A DNA stretch of 64,000 bases, from NCBI RefSeq assembly GCF_902703175.1, contig NZ_CACRYJ010000017.1, positions 186,001 through 250,000 on the forward strand, in the 5' to 3' direction. Positions 26,409 through 34,259 of the stretch are shown in pieces. The stretch is from Occultella aeris (lineage in GTDB: Bacteria; Actinomycetota; Actinomycetes; Actinomycetales; Beutenbergiaceae). The notes beneath the pieces are model-generated. The model had not been told where the DNA came from. It worked only from the letters and a program-made list of their open reading frames with translations, and did not search any database. Position numbers and translations under genes: made by a program. Each line of letters opens with the position of its first letter. Within the stretch, counting starts at the first letter, position 1.

Positions 26409-27344
26409 TCAGCCCTTGACCGCACCCGTGAGCACTCCCTTGGCGAAATGCTTCTGAAGGAACGGATAAACGCAGATGATAGGGATGAGGGTGATCACGA
26501 GAATGGCCATCTGAATCGATGGTTGCGGCGGCATGGACTCGAGTCCACCAAGATCCCCGGAGTCGAGTTGGGCATTGTTGATCACATAGGTCCGCAAGAC
26601 CAGTTGCACAGGCCATTTGGCTGCATCGTTCAGGTAGATCAGAGCGTTGAAGAACGCGTTCCAGTAGTTGACCGCGTAGAACAGGCCGATCACTGCCAGG
26701 ACGGCTTTCGACAGAGGCAGGACGATCCGGGTGAACGTCTGCAACTCCCCTGCTCCATCCACTTTCGCCGCGTCGATCAGCTCCTGCGGGAGGTTGGAGA
26801 AGAAGGCCCGGATCACGATCACGTTGAACGCGCTGATCATCGTCGGCACGATGAGAGCTGCGAGCGAGTCGATCATGCCCATGCCCTTGACGACCAGGTA
26901 CAGCGGGATGAGTCCCGGGGAGAAGAGCATGCTGACCAGCAGCGCCATCAGCATGGGCTTGCCCCCGAATGTCTCCGGCCGCGACAGCGAGTAGCCCAGC
27001 AGGCTCGTGACGGTCAATGAGCACAGCGTGCCCACCACCGTGACGAACCCCGAGATCAACAGCGCCTGGGTGACCACGCCGCCACCGAGGATCGACCGAT
27101 AGGCGGTGAGGTTGACGGTGTCCGGGAACAGGACGAAGCCGCCGGAGTCCAGTACGTGCGCCGGGCTCGAGATGGAGGTCGAGACGATCCCGACGAAGGG
27201 GATGATGACGAGAGCGCAGGCGATGGACAGGACCACGCCCTTGAGGGCCAGCATCGCCACCCCGGGACGCCGGTTCCCGTTGACGAGGCGGTCCCTCCGG
27301 CGGATCTTCCGCTCGGACAACCCTGACTGAGCGATCACACTCAT
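26409..27344 (-). CDS. Carbohydrate ABC transporter permease, LplC/YtcP type
   Basis: This 311-residue membrane protein has six predicted helices and a variant EAA loop (DAAKVDGAGELQTFTRIVLP). The AGFVLFPDTVNLTAY-like periplasmic loop and KHFAKGVLTGAVKG C-terminus are typical of the LplC branch. It overlaps the stop of the LplB-type gene by 4 bp (ATGA type). No ATPase gene accompanies it. Confidence 0.9.
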   Translation of the reverse strand: MSVIAQSGLSERKIRRRDRLVNGNRRPGVAMLALKGVVLSIACALVIIPFVGIVSTSISSPAHVLDSGGFVLFPDTVNLTAYRSILGGGVVTQALLISGFVTVVGTLCSLTVTSLLGYSLSRPETFGGKPMLMALLVSMLFSPGLIPLYLVVKGMGMIDSLAALIVPTMISAFNVIVIRAFFSNLPQELIDAAKVDGAGELQTFTRIVLPLSKAVLAVIGLFYAVNYWNAFFNALIYLNDAAKWPVQLVLRTYVINNAQLDSGDLGGLESMPPQPSIQMAILVITLIPIICVYPFLQKHFAKGVLTGAVKG

Positions 27345-28342
27345 GACTTGTAGATCCCATTCTCACCGAAGATGTGCGCCAGCTTGTTGGCGCCAAGCAC
27401 GAGGATCACGCCGATAACGCCCTTCACCATGCCGACGGCGGTTGAGACGCCCCAGCCACCACCGACGATTCCGTTGTTGTAGACGTAGGTGTCCAGCACC
27501 TCCGAGGCCGCCAGACCGACGGCGTTCTGTTGCAGGATGATCTGCTCGAAGCCCACGGACAGCGAGTCCCCGAGCCTGAGGATGAGCAGCAGGATGATGA
27601 TTCCGCGCAGTCCCGGAAGCGTGATGTGCCACATCTGTCGCCACCGTCCGGCCCCATCGACCGCCGAGGCCTCGTACAGCGACGCGTCGATCTGGGAGAG
27701 CGCCGCAAGGAACAGAATCGTCGACCACCCCGCGTCCTTCCAGATGACCTGCGTCGTAAGGAGGCCGAAGAAGATGTCCGGGTTGCCAAGGATGTCCAGG
27801 GTCGCCCACCCCTGCGCGCGCAGGAAGTTGTTGAGTAGACCCGCTCCACCCAGGACCTGCTGGAAGATCGCCACGATCACGACCCAGGAGAGGAAGTGCG
27901 GCAGGTAGAGGACGGATTGGACGAACTTCTTGATCCGCTCGGACAGCAGGCTGTTCAGCAGTAGTGCCAGGGCGATCGGGACCGGGAACACGAACACGGT
28001 CTGGATGAGCGTGAGGGCAAGGGTGTTGCGCACGGCGGTGACGAACGCTGGATCGCCGTTGACCAGGACCCGGAAGTTCTCCCAGCCCACCCAGAGCGAG
28101 TCCCGGATGCCAAGGAACGGTTGATAGTCCTGGAACGCGATCACGTTCCCGGCTAGCGCCACGTACTGGAAGATCAGGATGAGGACCATGCCCGGCAGGG
28201 CGAAGAGCAGCAGCGTGCGATCGCGCCACATCCTGGCCCACCACGGCTGCTGCCTGCCAGTAGGCATGCGATCTTCGGACTGGGACGTCACCGCATCGGC
28301 ATCCGAATCACCGACTTTCTCGGCGACTTGTGTCTGCGTCAT
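27341..28342 (-). CDS. Carbohydrate ABC transporter permease, LplB type
   Basis: The 333-residue protein has an N-terminal cytoplasmic tail of about 40 residues, then six predicted helices, with the EAA loop EASAVDGAGRWRQMWHITLP and the LplB-type segment GNVIAFQDYQPFLGI. It is the first gene of the five-gene minus-strand operon (LplB, LplC, binding protein, glycosidase, oxidoreductase). A GGAAGG ribosome-binding site precedes its ATG. Confidence 0.9.
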   Translation of the reverse strand: MTQTQVAEKVGDSDADAVTSQSEDRMPTGRQQPWWARMWRDRTLLLFALPGMVLILIFQYVALAGNVIAFQDYQPFLGIRDSLWVGWENFRVLVNGDPAFVTAVRNTLALTLIQTVFVFPVPIALALLLNSLLSERIKKFVQSVLYLPHFLSWVVIVAIFQQVLGGAGLLNNFLRAQGWATLDILGNPDIFFGLLTTQVIWKDAGWSTILFLAALSQIDASLYEASAVDGAGRWRQMWHITLPGLRGIIILLLILRLGDSLSVGFEQIILQQNAVGLAASEVLDTYVYNNGIVGGGWGVSTAVGMVKGVIGVILVLGANKLAHIFGENGIYKS

Positions 28343-28388
28343 CAGTACCTTCCATAAATGCGTCGTTGCATGCCGACGTCACTCGGTG

Positions 28389-28400
28389 TGAAACGATTCA
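28389..28400. promoter_or_regulatory. LacI-type operator-like palindrome in the Lpl operon leader
   Basis: TGAAACGATTCA (28389-28400) is a 10-of-12 palindrome with the central CG step typical of LacI-family operators, 47 bp upstream of the LplB start. No LacI gene is adjacent; the only one in the window (35901-36935) lies 7.5 kb away and appears to have a different operator sequence. Confidence 0.4.
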
Positions 28401-28417
28401 AAACACGAGGAACGAAA

Positions 28418-28438
28418 GGCAGCACGCGGAGTGCTGCC
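28418..28438. repeat. Perfect 8-bp inverted repeat in the Lpl/oxidase intergenic region
   Basis: GGCAGCAC (28418-28425) and GTGCTGCC (28431-28438) flank GCGGA. It lies in the 363-bp divergent gap between the Lpl operon and the FAD oxidase gene, just upstream of the LacI-type palindrome. A minus-strand TTGACA (28545-28550) with an 18-bp spacer to TACGGT (28521-28526) could start a transcript that passes through this hairpin. Its role as operator or leader structure is open. Apart from these elements I see nothing in the gap. Confidence 0.4.
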
Positions 28439-28520
28439 GGCAAATACCAAAGAGCGGCGGTCCAGCGATCGGCGACAATAATGGCCTAGTCCGGGACTCT
28501 CCGGAAACCGCTCTCCCGAA

Positions 28521-28550
28521 ACCGTAAGACGCCAGGGGATGGGCTGTCAA
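28521..28550 (-). promoter_or_regulatory. Candidate promoter for the Lpl operon
   Basis: On the minus strand, TTGACA (28545-28550) and TACGGT (28521-28526) are separated by 18 bp. The -35 is perfect and the -10 is weak. If used, it would give a leader of about 170 nt containing the 8-bp hairpin and the LacI-type palindrome. Confidence 0.35.
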
Positions 28551-28705
28551 ATCTGCGTCCAGATGGTAATACGGGCCCGGCTTTCGGCACCCATCCAGCG
28601 TCGCACACACGTTGGGGAGGGCCACCGATCCGCACGATGGCAGGCCGCGACCCGGGTATCGCCTATCTTGGAGACGGAAGTCTCGCGCGACGAAGGGCAC
28701 ACAGA

Positions 28706-30091
28706 GTGACGAATCTCGATCCGGAGATCGTCGAACCGGTCGACGACCTGCTCCGGGCGCTGCCCGGGCTGAAGGTGCTGCACAGCCTCGACGAGCGGGA
28801 GGCACACCGTTGGGACCGTGCGCTCGACCCCAACGCAGGGCTGCCGATGGCCGTGGTCCTGCCGCACACCACCGAGCAGGTCCAGCAGGTCGTGCGCTAC
28901 GCCGGTGCGCGTGGGATCCCGATCGTCCCGCGCGGCGCCGGCTCCGGCCTGTCCGGGGGCGCGTCCGCCGTCGAGGGCGGGATCGTGGTGTCGATGGCAG
29001 AGATGACGCACGTCGAGATCGACCCGGTCACGCGGATGGCGTTCGTCGAGCCCGGCGTGATCAACGTCGACCTCAAGGCGGCGGCCGCCGCCGTCGGGCT
29101 CTGGTACCCGCCGGACCCGGCGAGCATCGGCTTCTCCTCGATCGGCGGCAACGTCGCCACGAACGCCGGCGGACTGTGCTGCGTGAAGTACGGCGTCACC
29201 ACCGACTATGTGCTCGGCCTGACCGTCGTGCTGGCGGACGGCACCGCCGTCGACCTCGGCGGCCCGCGCCTGAAGGAGGCCGCCGGACTGTCGCTGACCA
29301 AGCTGTTCGTGGGCAGCGAGGGCACCCTCGGGATCATCACCAGGATCGTGCTGCGCCTGGTGCCCCAACCACCGCCGTCGGCGACGATGGTGGCGACCTT
29401 CGCCGATCTGGACGCGTCCTGCCGGGCCGTGCTCGCGGTCGCGAGCAGCACCCGCGCCTCGATGCTCGAGTTCATGGACAACGTCGCGATCAACGCCGTC
29501 GAGGACATCCACGGCTACGGCCTCGACCGCACCGCCCAGGCGATGCTGATCGCGCAGTCCGACCAGCCCGGCGAGGCGGCGACCCGTGAGATCGAGGCGA
29601 TCGCCGCCGTCTGCCGGGACCTCGGCGCCGAGGAGGTCCTGGTGACCGCGGACGTCGAACTCGGCGAGACCTACACCGCCGCCCGCCGCGGCGCGATCCC
29701 CGCCGTGGAGACCAAGGGCAGGCTGCTGCTCGGCGACGTCGGCGTGCCGGTGCCCGAGCTCGGCGCCCTGGTCACCGGGATCGCGGCCATCTCCGACGCC
29801 CGGGACGTGATCATCAGCGTGATCGCCCACGCCGGGGACGGCAACACGCACCCGCTCGTGGTCTTCGACCCGGACGACGCCGACCAGGCCGCCCGCGCCG
29901 AGGTCGCCTACGGCGAGGTGATGGACCTGGCCATCCGGCTCGGCGGCACCATCACCGGCGAGCACGGCGTCGGCCGCACCAAGAAGGCCTGGCTGCCCGG
30001 CTACGTCGGCGAGGACGTGCTCCGGCTGAACCGGACGATCAAGGACGCGCTCGACCCGATGGGCCTGCTCAACCCCGGCGCCATCCTCTGA
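28706..30091 (+). CDS. FAD-linked oxidase, GlcD/D-lactate dehydrogenase family
   Basis: The 461-residue protein has an FAD-binding PCMH domain (PRGAGSGLSGG at 75-85, SIGGNVATNAGG near 125-136) and the C-terminal FAD-oxidase domain ending in GEHGVGRTKKAWLP. Such enzymes oxidise 2-hydroxy acids such as glycolate or D-lactate, passing electrons to quinone or another acceptor. The GTG at 28706 is chosen (GAAGGG about 9 nt upstream); an in-frame ATG at 28637 would add an unconserved extension. It is single, with no GlcE/GlcF genes adjacent. Confidence 0.9.
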   Translation: MTNLDPEIVEPVDDLLRALPGLKVLHSLDEREAHRWDRALDPNAGLPMAVVLPHTTEQVQQVVRYAGARGIPIVPRGAGSGLSGGASAVEGGIVVSMAEMTHVEIDPVTRMAFVEPGVINVDLKAAAAAVGLWYPPDPASIGFSSIGGNVATNAGGLCCVKYGVTTDYVLGLTVVLADGTAVDLGGPRLKEAAGLSLTKLFVGSEGTLGIITRIVLRLVPQPPPSATMVATFADLDASCRAVLAVASSTRASMLEFMDNVAINAVEDIHGYGLDRTAQAMLIAQSDQPGEAATREIEAIAAVCRDLGAEEVLVTADVELGETYTAARRGAIPAVETKGRLLLGDVGVPVPELGALVTGIAAISDARDVIISVIAHAGDGNTHPLVVFDPDDADQAARAEVAYGEVMDLAIRLGGTITGEHGVGRTKKAWLPGYVGEDVLRLNRTIKDALDPMGLLNPGAIL

Positions 30092-30250
30092 GCAGACCCG
30101 ACCCAACCGCCGCCCCGCCGACCCAGTACCTGCGCCGTCGACCTCGTCCGTCGCGAGGGGCGGTCTCAGCGCGGCAGGTGCGAGGTCAATGGGCACCTGC
30201 ACCCACGCTGCCACCGGGCCGGAGCCGAGCCGTCTGCCTACACTCCGGAA

Positions 30251-30739
30251 ATGCAGGGGTACCCGGATCACCAGGTCGGACGTCCGTCGCGCGCACCGAC
30301 CACCGCGCTGGTGTTCGCCATCGGTGGGCTCGCGATCGCACTCGTCGCGGCGATCCTGCCCTGGACGGTCAGCAACGCCACCCCCGGGGACCCGGACTTC
30401 AGCGAGGACCCCGTCGCGGCGATCAGCCTGTACATCACCGGCCTCGTCGCGCTCGGCGGCGTGGCTGCGCTGGTCTGGCGCCGCACCCGCACGTGGCCGG
30501 TGGTGCTCGCGGGTCTCGGCCTCCTCATCCTGGTGCTGGCTCTGGTCCTCGTGCCCACCGCGGAGGTCATCTGGGACGGCGTCGACGAGCAGGGCCGAGC
30601 GACCGGAGGCTACGTCCTGATCCAGCGAGGGCCCGCGGGATTCGTGGCCGTGGCCGGCGGCATGCTGGCGACCGTCGGCGCCATCCTGGGAGATCGCCGC
30701 CCCACCCCCGACGCCCCTGCCAGCTCGCCCGATCGGTGA
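30251..30739 (+). CDS. Hypothetical four-helix membrane protein
   Basis: The 162-residue protein has hydrophobic segments at about 18-37, 58-76, 83-101 and 127-146, and a Pro-rich C-terminal tail. The first extracytoplasmic loop (SNATPGDPDFSEDP) is acidic. I do not recognise a family. The codon use and G+C match its neighbours. It follows the FAD oxidase by 159 bp, which holds no visible signal, and a hairpin follows it, so it is probably a separate unit. Confidence 0.65.
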   Translation: MQGYPDHQVGRPSRAPTTALVFAIGGLAIALVAAILPWTVSNATPGDPDFSEDPVAAISLYITGLVALGGVAALVWRRTRTWPVVLAGLGLLILVLALVLVPTAEVIWDGVDEQGRATGGYVLIQRGPAGFVAVAGGMLATVGAILGDRRPTPDAPASSPDR

Positions 30740-30743
30740 CGGC

Positions 30744-30778
30744 GCCCGCGAGCGCGTGAGGTCACGGGTGGCGCGGGC
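30744..30778 (+). terminator. Imperfect hairpin, possible terminator
   Basis: GCCCGCG (30744-30750) pairs with CGCGGGC (30772-30778) and an inner CGTG/CACG stem lies between, with an internal loop. It begins 4 bp after the stop of the membrane-protein gene. There is no T-tract. Confidence 0.4.
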
Positions 30779-30819
30779 CCGCTAGTCTCCACGCAACGCC
30801 GCGACCCGAGGAAGCTCAC

Positions 30820-32565
30820 TTGACCGATCGCCCCCCCCCCCGCCCGGACTGGACGTTCCAACTCGTCGACACCCTGGAGAAGGTGTTCGCGGACGAGCGC
30901 CCGGCACCGATGGCGGCCGGCACGCCGCTGTCCGGGTTCCTCGGCGAGACGTTGTCCGTCCAGCTCGCCTACCTGCCGCCCGCTACGGAGAGCCTGAGTG
31001 TGCTCGGCACGCTGCACCCGCGGGTGGACGGCCCACTCGCGCACCTGGTGCAGGTCTCCACGGTGGAACTCGTTCCCTGCGCCCTGGTGGCGTTCGACGG
31101 GCATGACGACGGCTACCTGCGCGACTCCCCCGGCCTCTACCCGGACCTGCTCCGGCCCGTGCCGTCCGGGACTCCGGTGCGCCCCGCCGTCGGGTACTGG
31201 CAGTCGCTGTGGTTCGACGTCGAGGTGAGCGACCCGGCCCTCGCCGGGCGCCATGATCTGCGCCTGAGTGTGGCGGACGCCGACGGTGCCACGCTGTTCA
31301 CCGCGACGATCGAGGTCGTGGTCCACCCGGTCGAGCTCCCCGCGCTGGACATCGTCAACACGCACTGGCTGCATGCGGACAGCCTGGCCGAGTACCACGA
31401 CGTGCCTGTGTTCAGCGAGGAGCACTGGGACCTGCTCGACGCCTACCTCGGCGCCGCCGCGCGGATGCGCGTGAACTCCGTGCTCACGCCCACCTGGACG
31501 CCGCCACTGGACACCGCGGTGGGGTCCGCGCGCACGCCGGTGCAACTGGTCGACATCACGCCCGACGGCGGAGGCTACGCCTTCGACTTCGGCCTCCTCG
31601 GCAGGTGGTTGGGTCTGTGCCGCAAGCACCGGATCGCCACCGTGGAGATCGCCCACCTGTTCACACAGTGGGGCGCCACGGCGACCCCGGCCATCTACGT
31701 CCGGACCCCGGCCGGCATCGAGCGGCGGTTCGGGTGGGACGTGCCCGCGACCGACCCCCGCTACCGGGCCCTCCTGGCGCAGTTGCTGCCCGCGCTACGC
31801 GCCTACCTGGCCGAGCACTGGGACGGCGGCGTGCTCTTCCACATCAGCGACGAGCCACGCGAGCACATGCTGCCCGACTACCGGGCGGCGCGCGCCGTGG
31901 TCGAGGACCTGCTCGCCGGCGCCACGGTCGTGGATGCGCTGAGCGACTTCGAGTTCGCTCGCTCGGGTGCCGTGGACACCCCGATCGTGGCGACGAACCA
32001 CGTGCAGGAGTTCCTCGACCACGGGCTCAGCCCGTGGGTGTACTACTGCGTGTCCCAGCACCGCGACGTCGCGAACCGGTTCATCGGGCTGCCGTCGCTG
32101 CGCAACCGGGTGCTCGGGCGGCAACTGTTCGTGGCCGGCGCGCCCGGCTTCCTGCACTGGGGCTTCAACTTCTGGGCAGCCCAGTACTCGACACGTCCGA
32201 TCGACCCGTTCACGGACACCAGCTCCGGCGGCGCGTTCCCGGCGGGCGACCCGTTCATCGTCTACCCCGGACCGGATGGGCAGCCGTGGCTGAGCATCAG
32301 GTACCGGGTGTTCGCCCAGGCCATGGACGATCACCGCGCGCTCCAGCTGCTGCGCGACCTCACCGACGCGGCCACGGCGCGGGCCACCGTGGACCAAGGC
32401 GGCACACTCGGGTACGCCACGTTCAGTTACGACCGCGAGCACTACCTGCGCTCGCGTCGCGAGGTCGACGCGGCGATCATGACCGAGCTGGCTCGCCGCG
32501 ACGGGTCTCCTGCTCCCGGAACGCTGACGGCGACATCCCGACCCGGCGGTGGAACAGCCGACTGA
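30820..32565 (+). CDS. DUF4091 domain protein (glycoside-hydrolase-like)
   Basis: The 581-residue protein matches the DUF4091 family: a beta-sandwich N-terminal half, then a barrel with HISDEPREHM (acidic pair near 347), GAPGFLHWGFNFW near 443 and FPAGDPFIVYPG near 474. The fold suggests a glycan-active enzyme, but no activity is proven to my knowledge. The start is the TTG at 30820. Codons 4-8 lie in a run of 11 C residues (30831-30841), so slippage could change the frame. Its 3-prime end overlaps the convergent AraC gene by 89 bp. Confidence 0.8.
   Translation: MTDRPPPRPDWTFQLVDTLEKVFADERPAPMAAGTPLSGFLGETLSVQLAYLPPATESLSVLGTLHPRVDGPLAHLVQVSTVELVPCALVAFDGHDDGYLRDSPGLYPDLLRPVPSGTPVRPAVGYWQSLWFDVEVSDPALAGRHDLRLSVADADGATLFTATIEVVVHPVELPALDIVNTHWLHADSLAEYHDVPVFSEEHWDLLDAYLGAAARMRVNSVLTPTWTPPLDTAVGSARTPVQLVDITPDGGGYAFDFGLLGRWLGLCRKHRIATVEIAHLFTQWGATATPAIYVRTPAGIERRFGWDVPATDPRYRALLAQLLPALRAYLAEHWDGGVLFHISDEPREHMLPDYRAARAVVEDLLAGATVVDALSDFEFARSGAVDTPIVATNHVQEFLDHGLSPWVYYCVSQHRDVANRFIGLPSLRNRVLGRQLFVAGAPGFLHWGFNFWAAQYSTRPIDPFTDTSSGGAFPAGDPFIVYPGPDGQPWLSIRYRVFAQAMDDHRALQLLRDLTDAATARATVDQGGTLGYATFSYDREHYLRSRREVDAAIMTELARRDGSPAPGTLTATSRPGGGTAD
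30831..30841 (+). repeat. C11 homopolymer tract in the start of the DUF4091 gene
   Basis: Eleven consecutive C residues occupy codons 4 to 8, four codons after the TTG start. Tracts of this length change length by polymerase slippage, which would switch the gene off and on by frameshift. No comparable tract was noticed elsewhere in the window. A sequencing error in tract length is possible, although the frame is open as given. Confidence 0.7.
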
Positions 32566-33343
32566 AGTAGGCCGGGTCGTCGTAGCCGACCTGGACGGCG
32601 ACCTCGGCCACGCCGGCCCTGGTCTCCGCCAGCAGGAACTGGGCACGCTCCAGGCGGGTCGCGAGCACGAACTCGTGCGGCGTGAGCTCGGTTGCCCGCA
32701 GCACCGCCTCGCGCAACTGCGCCTCCGTGAGGCCCAGTGCGCGGGCGCGGCGCTCGACGGGCATCGGCACCAGCGCGGCAGCGGCCAGGGACTCGATCAC
32801 GTCCCGCGCCGGCGCCGCGGCTTCCGGCGGCGCGCACTCCGCCGCGACGGCGATGAGCTGATGGGTCAGCGCCGCCGCGAGCATCGCACCGCGCCCGCCG
32901 GGCACGGCAAGCAGCCGGCGCAGGCGGGCGAACACGGGGGTGACCCACCCGACGAGCTCCGGCGCCGCGCGACGCACCGGTTCGTCGCGGTCCCAGGCAC
33001 CGAAACCCTCGAGCGCCCGCGTGCCGACCCCTTCGAAGAGGAGCCAGTGCTCGTGCCAGCCATCGCCGTCGGGCCCGTATCCGTGCGCCAGCCCGGGGAA
33101 CAGCCAGATCACCGCCGGGGCCCGCACGGCGACGCCGTCGGGGTGCGCCTCGTCGGTGTACCGGCCGCGACCCTGGGTGACGAGCACGAGGCCGTGCGTG
33201 GCGAGACGGCGGTCTCTGGTGTGCCGCGCCGGACCGCTCTGCTCCCCGGCTCCGCGGCAGCTCAGGCCGCTGTCCCGCAGGGCGGGCTCCGCCGCCGGGT
33301 AGGCGCGCCAGCCCGGACCATTGACACTTGCAGAAAAGTCCAA
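32477..33343 (-). CDS. AraC family transcriptional regulator
   Basis: The 288-residue protein has an AraC-type N-terminal ligand domain (GLVLVTQGRGRYTDEAH; PAVIWLFPGLAHGYGPDGDGWHEHWLLFEG, a cupin pattern) and C-terminal helix-turn-helix pair ending AEVAVQVGYDDPAYFSRLFHRRVGMSPSAFRE. The start is set at the TTG at 33343; the open frame continues to 33454, but that would overlap the divergent gene at 33401. It overlaps the 3-prime end of the DUF4091 gene by 89 bp in convergent orientation and probably controls that gene, the divergent dioxygenase, or both. Confidence 0.82.
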   Translation of the reverse strand: MDFSASVNGPGWRAYPAAEPALRDSGLSCRGAGEQSGPARHTRDRRLATHGLVLVTQGRGRYTDEAHPDGVAVRAPAVIWLFPGLAHGYGPDGDGWHEHWLLFEGVGTRALEGFGAWDRDEPVRRAAPELVGWVTPVFARLRRLLAVPGGRGAMLAAALTHQLIAVAAECAPPEAAAPARDVIESLAAAALVPMPVERRARALGLTEAQLREAVLRATELTPHEFVLATRLERAQFLLAETRAGVAEVAVQVGYDDPAYFSRLFHRRVGMSPSAFREQETRRGEPARS

Positions 33344-33400
33344 GTGATCACCGCCGATCGTCCATGGGCAGGAGGTTCGCCGCACGTTAGCGTACGTCGG

Positions 33401-34252
33401 ATGTTGACGTCGAACGGCTACGAGCTGGTGGAAAGTCCAGACCGTCTCGGTCAACTCACCGAGACCCCGGACGAGGAGCGCAGCGACCGGGATGCGCTGT
33501 GGCGTCGCCTGCGCGCCCAGGGCTACCTACTGTTGCGGGACCAGCTCCCGACGGAGGAGGTGGCGGCGTTCCGCAGGTTCTACTTCGAGACCCTCGCGCC
33601 CGCGGGCGTCACCCGGTCGGGCACCGGGCCGGAGGACGGGATCGCCGGGCCGGGACCCATCGACCAGGCCACCTACCGGCAGGCGCTGTTCGGGCATGTC
33701 GTCCCCTCGGTCGAGTACGACCGCCTGTGTCGGCTGCCGTCGATCGCCGGCTGGTTCGGCTGGTTCCTCGGTGACGATGTGCACCTGCACCGGCGCAAGA
33801 TCCTGCGGCACACGAGGCCCGGCCAGAACGGGATCGGCACGGCCACGCAGGCCCACTACGACCTCGTGTACCTGCGCGACGGCACGGACCGGGTGTTGTC
33901 GATGTGGATCCCGCTCGGCGACTGCCCGACGACGCTCGGCGGCCTCACCTACCTCGAGGGCTCACACCGGGTGGTCCTCGCGGAGGAGGCGCAGGGCCGG
34001 CTGAAGCGGCCGGCGGCGTCCATCACGGCGGACCTGCCCGGGCTCGCCGACGCCCACGACGCCCGGTGGCTGGTGACCGACTACCGGGCGGGCGACGTGA
34101 TGATCCACTCCGCGCACATCATCCACGCGGCGCTGGACAACGTGGACCCGGACGGGCGGATGCGCCTGTCCACCGACATCCGGTATCAGCGCGCCAGCGA
34201 GCCGATCGACTGGCGCTGGCAGCAGCACTGGCACGACCGCGACGGCCTCTGA
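33401..34252 (+). CDS. Phytanoyl-CoA dioxygenase family protein (Fe(II)/2-oxoglutarate)
   Basis: The 283-residue protein has the double-stranded beta-helix iron site H-x-D in QAHYDLVYL (about residues 150-158) and the distal His in HIIHAALDNVDP (about 243-254), with LEGSHR between them. The family hydroxylates unactivated carbons with O2 and 2-oxoglutarate; substrates outside phytanoyl-CoA are diverse. The ATG at 33401 is preferred over the long upstream open frame, which is a shadow of the AraC gene. It is divergent from that regulator and 7 bp from the convergent ADP-ribosylglycohydrolase-like gene. Confidence 0.88.
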   Translation: MLTSNGYELVESPDRLGQLTETPDEERSDRDALWRRLRAQGYLLLRDQLPTEEVAAFRRFYFETLAPAGVTRSGTGPEDGIAGPGPIDQATYRQALFGHVVPSVEYDRLCRLPSIAGWFGWFLGDDVHLHRRKILRHTRPGQNGIGTATQAHYDLVYLRDGTDRVLSMWIPLGDCPTTLGGLTYLEGSHRVVLAEEAQGRLKRPAASITADLPGLADAHDARWLVTDYRAGDVMIHSAHIIHAALDNVDPDGRMRLSTDIRYQRASEPIDWRWQQHWHDRDGL

Positions 34253-34259
34253 GCGCGGA

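Noticed and set aside
30092-30250. Possible small gene between the FAD oxidase and the membrane protein
   Set aside because: No start with ribosome-binding site and no conserved-looking frame; short G+C-rich open frames only.
28547-30271. Minus-strand open frame opposite the FAD-linked oxidase gene
   Set aside because: Low-complexity His/Gly/Val-rich translation without motifs; the plus strand encodes a recognisable oxidase.
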